A stretch of 13,305 bases of DNA from SURF-25 sp040754255 (GTDB lineage Bacteria > Omnitrophota > Gorgyraeia > Gygaellales > Profunditerraquicolaceae), in NCBI GenBank assembly GCA_040754255.1, contig JBFMDA010000039.1, positions 1 to 13,305 of the forward strand. Direction: 5' to 3'. A program made the position numbers and the translations under genes. Of the stretch, positions 1 through 4,751 are shown in pieces (the first letter of the stretch is position 1; each line of letters begins with the position of its first letter). Under the pieces are notes generated by a model, which saw only the letters and a program-made list of their open reading frames with translations, ran no database searches and had not been told where the DNA came from.

Positions 1-109
1 TCACAGAAACCGCAGCAAGCCCGCTTTTGGCCGCTTCGTCAATAAGCGTCTGCGGGGTATAACTTCCGTCTGAATAAATTGTGTGTAGGTGCAGGTCTGC
101 GTACTTCAC
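1..109 (-). CDS. PHP-domain metal-dependent phosphoesterase, N-terminal fragment
   Basis: Only the first 36 codons are present; the gene runs off the left edge. It begins at a GTG whose Shine-Dalgarno TAGGAG overlaps the TAG stop of nusB, so the two genes are closely coupled. The translation carries the PHP opening motif DLHLHTIYSDG (metal-ligand histidines at about residues 7 and 9), then a stretch ending LAAVSV, where the family normally continues with a TDH metal motif just outside the window. PHP proteins of this short type (YciV/TrpH class) are nucleotide or RNA phosphoesterases using a trinuclear metal site. Family assignment is clear; exact substrate cannot be judged from this fragment, and it could also be the N-terminus of a longer PHP enzyme. 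Confidence 0.85.
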   Translation of the reverse strand, partial: MKYADLHLHTIYSDGSYTPQTLIDEAAKSGLAAVSV

Positions 110-116
110 GAATCTC

Positions 117-539
117 CTAATCCTTCTTATCCGACTTTATCTTATCCAATATACCGTTGACAAACCTGCTGGACTGGGGCTCGGAATATTTCTTTGCAAG
201 TTCGATCGCTTCGTTGATAGAGACCTTCGGAGGAATATCCTGGCGGAATATGAGCTCAAAGCAGGCCAGGCGAAGTATATTGCGGTCTATTACCGCCATG
301 CGTTCAATCTCCCAATTTGTCGCATACTGCGAAATCTTGGCATCAATTTCCTTCCTGTGCTCGGCAACTCCTTCGACCAGTTCACGGACAAAATCTTTTA
401 TCGACTCATCGGATAAGGAAAATGCCTCTTCCTCCCTCAACCAGTAATTCTCAAGGCAGGCCTGGTAATTCTCCAGGGTAATATCCATCTGATAGAGGAC
501 CTTAAGGCATATCTCTCGTGCGTGGCTGCGTTTGCGCAT
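117..539 (-). CDS. nusB: Transcription antitermination factor NusB
   Basis: This 140-residue protein matches the usual NusB length and pattern: an N-terminal RKRSHAREICLKVLYQ helix (the arginine-rich RNA-binding face), an all-helical middle, and the conserved C-terminal block with R-NILRLACFEL, PPKVSINEAIELAKKY and FVNGILDKI. NusB binds boxA RNA together with NusE (S10) and prevents premature Rho termination in rRNA operons. It lies 20 nt after ribH, a common bacterial pairing, and is probably translated from the ribBA-ribH message under the FMN riboswitch. No good Shine-Dalgarno precedes the ATG at 537-539, and there is no better in-frame start, so reinitiation after ribH is likely. Confidence 0.96.
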   Translation of the reverse strand: MRKRSHAREICLKVLYQMDITLENYQACLENYWLREEEAFSLSDESIKDFVRELVEGVAEHRKEIDAKISQYATNWEIERMAVIDRNILRLACFELIFRQDIPPKVSINEAIELAKKYSEPQSSRFVNGILDKIKSDKKD

Positions 540-559
540 ATGCGTATTGTATCTAACGG

Positions 560-1027
560 TTATTTTATTTTATCAAATACATTGACCATCTCTATGGCAG
601 AGACGGCTGCGTCTTTGCCTTTATTGCCGTCTTTGGTCCCTGCGCGTTCAATTGCCTGTTCGATGGTATCTGCGGTAATAACTCCGAAAATGACCGGTAA
701 ACCGCTATCCAGCCCGACCTTGGAAACACCCTTGGCAACTTCGGAAGCAATATAGTCAAAATGAGGCGTTGAACCGCGTATCACCGTACCCAAACAGATA
801 ACGGCATTGTATTCCTTAGTCTTTGCCATTGCCAAAGCTACGGAAGGGATTTCAAACGCACCGGGCACCCACACGACCGCCAAATCCTTATCTTCCGCGC
901 CGTGACGCAGGAGCGCGTCAATACACCCTGCAATCAGCTCTTTTGTGATAAAATCATTGAAACGCGAAGCAACTATCGCGAATTTCTTTCCCTTCGCAAT
1001 CAGGTTACCCTCAATCACTTTTGCCAT
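560..1027 (-). CDS. ribH: 6,7-dimethyl-8-ribityllumazine synthase
   Basis: RibH condenses 5-amino-6-ribitylamino-uracil with 3,4-dihydroxy-2-butanone 4-phosphate (made by the RibB half of the upstream RibBA) to give the direct precursor of riboflavin; the family forms pentamers or 60-mer capsids. The 155-residue product has the family length and landmarks: SRFND at 21-25 (the aromatic that stacks on the pyrimidine), VPGAFEIP at 54-61, GTVIRGSTPHFDY at 80-92 with the catalytic His89, and FGVITADTIEQAIERAGTK near 114-132. A strong AAGGAGG-type ribosome site precedes the ATG. It follows ribBA after 53 nt that contain a small hairpin. Riboflavin synthase, the next enzyme, is not in the window. 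Confidence 0.97.
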   Translation of the reverse strand: MAKVIEGNLIAKGKKFAIVASRFNDFITKELIAGCIDALLRHGAEDKDLAVVWVPGAFEIPSVALAMAKTKEYNAVICLGTVIRGSTPHFDYIASEVAKGVSKVGLDSGLPVIFGVITADTIEQAIERAGTKDGNKGKDAAVSAIEMVNVFDKIK

Positions 1028-1080
1028 TTGCCTCCTCCTTCTTTTGTGCGGGCATTCTTGCGCACGAACGCTCCTTGGCG

Positions 1081-2292
1081 CTATATCGAAAGGTTATGCC
1101 CGAGCTTTTCCTTTTTTGTTTTAAGGTAACGGTAATTCATGGGATTTGGTTCGGTTTCAAGGGGGATGCGCTCAACCACCCGTAACCCATACCCCTCAAG
1201 CCCTACAATCTTACGCGGATTATTGGTCAGGAGCTTAATGTGTTTTACCCCTAAATCAACAAGGATCTGCGCGCCTATACCGTAGTCCCTGAGGTCCGGC
1301 TTGTGGCCCAACGCTTCATTCGCCTGGACCGTATCAAGCCCCTTATCTTGTAATCCGTACGCCCTCACTTTATCTACCAAGCCTATGCCCCTGCCCTCCT
1401 GATTCATGTATAGGATGATGCCGTGCTTTTCCTGCTCAATAAGCTGCATCGCTTTCTTAAGCTGCCTCCCGCAATCGCAACGCAAAGACCCGAACACGTC
1501 CCCGGTCAGGCATTCCGAATGCACGCGCACTAAGGTTGCTTTGTTTTCGTCGCAAGAGCCCAATACAAGTACCGTATGCACCTTGCCGTTAGTTAAGTCG
1601 CGGTACAACATAAGCCGGTAGCTGCCGAACTCAGTCGGAAGAGCAGCTTCTGAAATCCTTTCTATAAGACGCTCGGAACGGCGCCTGAACTCGATAAGGC
1701 AGGCGATTGAACATATTTTAAGGTTATGCTGCATAGCGAATGCGCGCAATTGAGGCAATCTTGCCATTGATCCGTCGTCATTCATAATCTCACAGATTAC
1801 CCCTGCGGGATACAAGCCGGCTAACGACATCAGGTCTACGGCTGCTTCGGTGTGCCCTGCCCTTACTAATACTCCGCCCTTCCTCGCCCGTAAAGGAAAG
1901 ATATGGCCGGGACGGATCAGGTCTTCCGGCCTTGATTGAGGGTTCACTAAGACCTCAATAGCCCTTGCCCTGTCGTGCGCAGAAATACCCGTTGTCGCTC
2001 CTTTAGCCGCATCTACCGAAATCATCCAAGCGGTTGAGAAAGGGTCCTTAGCCGCTTCTGGCCCTGACTGCTCGGCCATCGGCTGAAGGTTCAATTGTTT
2101 AAGCCTTTCTTCTTCCATGGGGACACAGATGAGGCCTCTGCCGAATTTTGCCATAAAATTTATGTGTTCGGGTTTTACAAATGAGGCGGCCATAACAAGA
2201 TCGCCTTCGTTCTCGCGGTCTTCATCATCTACCACTACCACCATGCGGCCGTTTTTTAGATCATTAAGTATCTCTTGGATCGTATTAAACAT
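1081..2292 (-). CDS. ribBA: Bifunctional 3,4-DHBP synthase / GTP cyclohydrolase II
   Basis: The 403-residue fusion supplies both branches of riboflavin synthesis. Residues 1-205 are RibB (ribulose 5-phosphate to DHBP plus formate), with acidic DDEDRENEGD at 22-31, GHTEAAVDL at 146-154 and the late glutamate of ICEIMNDDG (Glu168). Residues 210-403 are RibA (opening of the GTP ring), with the zinc cysteines 261, 272 and 274 in ECLTGDVFGSLRCDCG, NQEGRGIGL at 297-305, DLRDYGIGAQIL and LLTNNPRK. The reading frame is open to a GTG at 2298, but the AGGAGG at 2300-2305 is one base from that GTG and seven from the ATG at 2290-2292, so I chose the ATG. The message is controlled by the upstream FMN riboswitch and terminator. 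Both halves look intact. Confidence 0.97.
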   Translation of the reverse strand: MFNTIQEILNDLKNGRMVVVVDDEDRENEGDLVMAASFVKPEHINFMAKFGRGLICVPMEEERLKQLNLQPMAEQSGPEAAKDPFSTAWMISVDAAKGATTGISAHDRARAIEVLVNPQSRPEDLIRPGHIFPLRARKGGVLVRAGHTEAAVDLMSLAGLYPAGVICEIMNDDGSMARLPQLRAFAMQHNLKICSIACLIEFRRRSERLIERISEAALPTEFGSYRLMLYRDLTNGKVHTVLVLGSCDENKATLVRVHSECLTGDVFGSLRCDCGRQLKKAMQLIEQEKHGIILYMNQEGRGIGLVDKVRAYGLQDKGLDTVQANEALGHKPDLRDYGIGAQILVDLGVKHIKLLTNNPRKIVGLEGYGLRVVERIPLETEPNPMNYRYLKTKKEKLGHNLSI

Positions 2293-2299
2293 GTACACC

Positions 2300-2305
2300 C
2301 CTCCT
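2300..2305 (-). promoter_or_regulatory. Ribosome binding site of ribBA
   Basis: AGGAGG on the minus strand, seven bases before the ATG at 2290-2292. It begins immediately after the U-tract of the riboswitch terminator, so terminated transcripts lack it. Its spacing decides the ATG against the overlapping upstream GTG. Confidence 0.85.
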
Positions 2306-2338
2306 AAAAAAACAAAAACCCGAAGATAAATCTCCGGG
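2306..2338 (-). terminator. Intrinsic terminator of the FMN riboswitch (expression platform)
   Basis: On the minus strand, CCCGGAGAT and ATCTTCGGG (one G-U pair) form a stem at 2319-2338, followed at once by a tract of twelve T interrupted by one G (2306-2318). It sits between the aptamer and the ribBA start codon, the classical place for transcriptional attenuation. The distal arm ATCTTCGGG (2319-2327) is identical to the first nine bases of the aptamer (2612-2620), so the 3' strand of aptamer helix P1 could alternatively pair with it as an antiterminator. The stem and T-tract are seen; the switching is inferred from known FMN riboswitches. Confidence 0.88.
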
Positions 2339-2350
2339 CACTATCCCTTT

Positions 2351-2620
2351 ATCTTCTCCCATCTGGACTTTATGCATTCGCATACCAAACCATCTGATAG
2401 GTTCGGATACACTGTCTGCACGCCACGCTCTGTGGCACCATCGGCTCTGGAATCTCGCCAGATCAACCCGCTGCATATGCATGCGGGGTAGCGGGCTTTA
2501 ACATCCAAACCACACTGGTGGTTTGGTGTACGCGTTTTGCGTAACCGCCGGTCAGGAATTACACCTTCCGCCACACGATGTGGCGGACCCGCCTTGATGT
2601 ACGGCGGGGGCCCCGAAGAT
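2351..2620 (-). ncRNA. FMN riboswitch (RFN element), enlarged
   Basis: Read on the minus strand, the conserved RFN blocks occur in order: ATCTTCGGGGC at the 5' end, AGGTGTAATTCCTGACCGG and CGGTTA, AAAGCCCGC, TTGATCTGGCGAGATTCC, AGAGCCGATGG, then AAAGTCCAGATGGGAGAAG ending at 2351. The first and last blocks pair as P1 (ATCTTC with GAAGAT). The element binds FMN and lowers riboflavin gene expression when FMN is plentiful. At about 270 nt it is much longer than ordinary RFN elements: two adjacent 21-nt hairpins sit between P1 and P2 (2567-2608), the P3 arm ends in a perfect 9-bp hairpin (2505-2526), and the P5 region holds at least two additional small hairpins. Conserved core bases remain, so it is probably functional, but ligand binding is untested. 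Confidence 0.93.
2567..2608. repeat. Two tandem 21-nt GC-rich palindromes inside the riboswitch
   Basis: Positions 2567-2587 form an 8-bp perfect stem (TCCGCCAC / GTGGCGGA) with a 5-nt loop. Positions 2588-2608 form a 6-bp stem (CCCGCC / GGCGGG) with a 9-nt loop. The units abut exactly, have the same length and share the plan xCCGCC-N9-GGCGGx, which recalls dispersed REP-like palindromes. They separate the conserved GGGGC from the P2 strand of the FMN aptamer. Whether the family is dispersed in this genome cannot be seen here. Confidence 0.75.
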
Positions 2621-2626
2621 AGTGTA

Positions 2627-2654
2627 AGTATAGCAGAAATAAACCTGTTGTCAA
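2627..2654 (-). promoter_or_regulatory. Sigma-70-type promoter of the riboflavin operon
   Basis: On the minus strand a perfect -35 TTGACA (2649-2654) is followed by a 16-bp spacer and the -10 TATACT (2627-2632). Transcription would start near 2620, at the first base of the FMN aptamer, which fits the riboswitch boundary very well. Its -35 overlaps the -35 of the divergent cinA promoter. Confidence 0.88.
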
Positions 2655-2676
2655 TATATTTAAAAACCCCTATAAT
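2648..2676 (+). promoter_or_regulatory. Sigma-70-type promoter of the cinA-thpR unit
   Basis: TTGTCA (2648-2653), a 17-bp spacer and a perfect TATAAT (2671-2676). The expected start point, about 2683, lies one or two bases before the ATG at 2685, so the mRNA would be leaderless. Six of its bases (2649-2653 and neighbours) also serve the opposite-strand promoter. Confidence 0.75.
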
Positions 2677-2684
2677 AAACCGTA

Positions 2685-3152
2685 ATGGCAAATAAACTTC
2701 ACACAGTGCTTATCCGCAAGCATATCACAGTTGCTGCTGCCGAATCCTGCACTTCGGGGCTGCTCGCCTACCTTCTCACTCAATCGCCGGGAAGTTCGCG
2801 CTACTTTACGATGTCTGTAGTCACTTACAGCAATGAATCGAAATCAAAACTCTTACGTATCGCGCCTTCTCTGCTTAAAGAAAAAGGCGCTGTTTCTGAA
2901 GTTGTTGCCTTGCGCATGGCGCGCGCGGTCAGAAAGATAGCCGGGGCCGACTACGGAATCGCCATTACCGGCATTGCAGGACCGCAAGGCGCAACATGCG
3001 GTAAGCCTGTGGGGACGGTATACATCGCTATCGCAGGCCGCGACACTACGAGCTGTCAGCTTTTCCATTTCCGCGGCAACCGTGCTGCAATCAGAAGGAA
3101 GGCGGCGAAAAAGGCCCTGCAGTTATTGCTGCAATCTGTCTTAAGAAAATAA
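2685..3152 (+). CDS. CinA C-terminal-domain amidase (PncC-like NMN deamidase)
   Basis: A 155-residue stand-alone CinA C-terminal domain. The family includes PncC, which deamidates nicotinamide mononucleotide to NaMN and so recycles NAD breakdown products in the cytoplasm. Visible landmarks are AAAESCTSGLLA at 17-28 with the catalytic-site serine of ESC, VVTYSNESK at 45-53, KGAVSE at 67-72, the glycine-rich ITGIAGPQG and KPVGTVYIA at 107-115, and the closing FRGNRAAIRRKAAKKAL. The N-terminal molybdopterin-binding half of full-length CinA is absent. No Shine-Dalgarno precedes the ATG, which lies eight bases after a TATAAT. In many bacteria cinA sits just after pgsA; here it lies near pgsA but in the opposite orientation. 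The symbol pncC is plausible, but biochemical identity is inferred. Confidence 0.9.
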   Translation: MANKLHTVLIRKHITVAAAESCTSGLLAYLLTQSPGSSRYFTMSVVTYSNESKSKLLRIAPSLLKEKGAVSEVVALRMARAVRKIAGADYGIAITGIAGPQGATCGKPVGTVYIAIAGRDTTSCQLFHFRGNRAAIRRKAAKKALQLLLQSVLRK

Positions 3153-3172
3153 CAACAACCGCGCCTTACACG

Positions 3173-3745
3173 TTGAGAATATTCATAGGCATAACTCTCC
3201 CCGATACTGTAAAAGCTCACCTTGCGCGTATTCAGGAACAATTAAAGCGCAGCCGCGCAGACGTAAAATGGGTCGAGCCGCACAACCTACACCTGACTTT
3301 AAAATTCATAGGCGAATTCGAAGCAACGGGCATAGAGAAAATCGAGCACATCCTTACCGATGTTGCGCAACGCCATGCTTCGTTCTATGCGCAGGTGGTA
3401 TCTGCCGGGGCCTTTCCTTCAATCAATCATCCGCGGGTAATATGGGTGGGCATCGGCAAGGAGGCTGAACGGATCCAGGCAATTGCCGTTGCACTGGAAA
3501 CAGAATTAACACACGTAGGGATCACCGCAGAAAACAGGCCATTTTCTGCACATATCACTCTCGGAAGGGTTAGATCAGAAAAAAATAAAAAAGGGCTTGT
3601 TGACTCTCTGCAGCGGCTTCGCGAAGATGTACCTTTTCTTATACAAGAGTTTAGAGTTTCAAAGCTTACGCTCTTTAGGAGTACCCTGGCTTGCGGTGGG
3701 CCGGTGTATGAAACCGTCTATGAAGCCGTCCTCAACACTGCCTGA
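3173..3745 (+). CDS. thpR: RNA 2',3'-cyclic 3'-phosphodiesterase (LigT/2H family)
   Basis: ThpR hydrolyses 2',3'-cyclic phosphate ends of RNA to 2'-phosphates and was first known as a tRNA 2'-5' ligase. The 190-residue product carries both catalytic HxTx motifs, HLTLKFIGE at 40-48 and HITLGRV at 127-133, with the typical opening MRIFIGITLP and late KLTLFRSTL. The family start requires the TTG at 3173-3175; there is no in-frame ATG or GTG before it and no convincing ribosome site, so translation probably depends on coupling to the cinA-like gene 20 nt upstream. Its 3' end overlaps the convergent pgpA by 28 bp. No terminator is visible after it. Confidence 0.94.
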   Translation: MRIFIGITLPDTVKAHLARIQEQLKRSRADVKWVEPHNLHLTLKFIGEFEATGIEKIEHILTDVAQRHASFYAQVVSAGAFPSINHPRVIWVGIGKEAERIQAIAVALETELTHVGITAENRPFSAHITLGRVRSEKNKKGLVDSLQRLREDVPFLIQEFRVSKLTLFRSTLACGGPVYETVYEAVLNTA

Positions 3746-4167
3746 AGAATAATATTAGTATATACCCCCGCCACAAGGTCATCACCCATAATACCGGCAC
3801 TGCCGTTTAGTGCCTGGATGCCCCTAAGCGGGAAGGGTTTGATGATATCGAAGGTGCGGAATAACACAAATGCGCATGCCGCCGTGTAGAGCGTAGGCGG
3901 TAAGCCCAAGAGGCTGATGAGCATTCCTGCTGCTTCATCTATTACCACGCACGAGGGGTCTTTCCTTCCGAACGCCTTTTCCGCTTTTCCGGTAACCAAA
4001 AAACCCACAAGCACGGTAACCCCGGTAAGCAGGTAAAACAAACCGGGCAGTGGTTTTAATAAAAGAACTACCGAGACCGCTGCAAGGCTTGCCAGGGTCC
4101 CGGGAAACACAGGCACATATCCCAGATAAAAGAGCGTCGAAAGGAGCTTTGAGGGCGAGGAAGGCAT
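3718..4167 (-). CDS. pgpA: Phosphatidylglycerophosphatase A
   Basis: PgpA removes the phosphate from phosphatidylglycerol phosphate, the product of PgsA encoded just upstream, to give phosphatidylglycerol. The 149-residue hydrophobic protein shows the family pattern: GYVPVFPGTLASL at 16-28, two membrane segments, DPSCVVIDEAAGM at 70-82 (acidic metal site), FRTFDIIKPFP at 103-113 and GIMGDDLVAG at 125-134. The frame is open for 28 more codons upstream, but those overlap pgsA; the ATG at 4165-4167 has AAGG four bases before it within the end of pgsA and matches the family N-terminus. It is the last gene of the operon and its final 28 bp are antisense to the end of thpR. Confidence 0.94.
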   Translation of the reverse strand: MPSSPSKLLSTLFYLGYVPVFPGTLASLAAVSVVLLLKPLPGLFYLLTGVTVLVGFLVTGKAEKAFGRKDPSCVVIDEAAGMLISLLGLPPTLYTAACAFVLFRTFDIIKPFPLRGIQALNGSAGIMGDDLVAGVYTNIILQAVLRTAS

Positions 4168-4172
4168 AATCC

Positions 4173-4751
4173 TTAAAAACTGGCTATGATCCTGCGGTTC
4201 TCCCACAGGTACGAAAAGCCGGAATAAAGGGTCAGGGCCACTATAAACCACATAAATATATCAATACCCTGGCGGAAGATATTTTCCCAGGCAGGATTCC
4301 AGGTGAAATAAGCCAACATCACTTCTTTAAATACTATAAAGCCGAGAATGACAAAAATTACCAACATCTGCGAGAACGTCTTATGCTTGCCTATCTTGCC
4401 CGCCGACAGGACCTTGCCCTTATTGAGCGCGAAAATACGTAAGGAAGTAATCAGTACTTCCCGCGAAAGGATAATGACGAACATCCAGTCGCGGATAAGC
4501 TGCATCTTCACAAAGGCCGCAAAGGCCAAAAAAACAAGGATCTTGTCTGCGATGGGGTCGATAATCTTGCCGAAATCAGTGACCATATTTTTCTTCTGCG
4601 CAATCATTCCGTCGAACAAATCGGTAAGCGCCGCACACACGAAGATCAGAAGGCTTATTGCCTTTGCCCAAAGGCCCTGAAAAGAAAGCACAAGCCTAAA
4701 AATTATGGCCAGGATAATCCTAAGCATCGAAAGTTTATTGGCAATGTTCAT
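4173..4751 (-). CDS. pgsA: CDP-diacylglycerol-glycerol-3-phosphate 3-phosphatidyltransferase
   Basis: PgsA is the membrane enzyme that transfers phosphatidyl from CDP-diacylglycerol to glycerol 3-phosphate; PgpA then completes phosphatidylglycerol. The 192-residue protein opens with NIANKLSMLRI and has about six hydrophobic segments. The CDP-alcohol phosphotransferase signature is at 44-69: D44, D47, G48, A51, G61, D65 and D69 have the right spacing, followed by PIADK. The arginine expected after the conserved alanine is replaced by glutamine (Q52, codon CAG), while the four aspartates are intact. The start codon lies inside the end of rimO (17-nt overlap) and an AGGAG nine bases upstream can serve it. 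PgsA is favoured over other CDP-alcohol transferases by length, the DPIADK sequence and the pgpA neighbour. Confidence 0.92.
   Translation of the reverse strand: MNIANKLSMLRIILAIIFRLVLSFQGLWAKAISLLIFVCAALTDLFDGMIAQKKNMVTDFGKIIDPIADKILVFLAFAAFVKMQLIRDWMFVIILSREVLITSLRIFALNKGKVLSAGKIGKHKTFSQMLVIFVILGFIVFKEVMLAYFTWNPAWENIFRQGIDIFMWFIVALTLYSGFSYLWENRRIIASF

Noticed and set aside
157..447. Plus-strand open frames opposite nusB, and similar frames opposite ribBA, rimO, ftsK, pnp and S15
   Set aside because: Each lies within a well-supported conserved gene on the other strand and has no family motifs or ribosome site; they are shadows of coding bias.
2461..2490. GCATATGCATGC palindromic stretch as a protein operator
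   Set aside because: It lies in the variable loop of the riboswitch between the paired CCCGC and GCGGG strands and is better explained as an RNA arm.
2341..2691. Open frames of 116 and 65 codons on the minus strand across the ribBA leader
   Set aside because: They cover the FMN riboswitch, its terminator and its promoter; the conserved RNA blocks explain the sequence, there is no ribosome site, and the translations look like no protein family.
4168..4251. N-terminal extension of pgpA by 28 codons
   Set aside because: It lies wholly within the end of pgsA; the family N-terminus and the AAGG site support the start at 4167.
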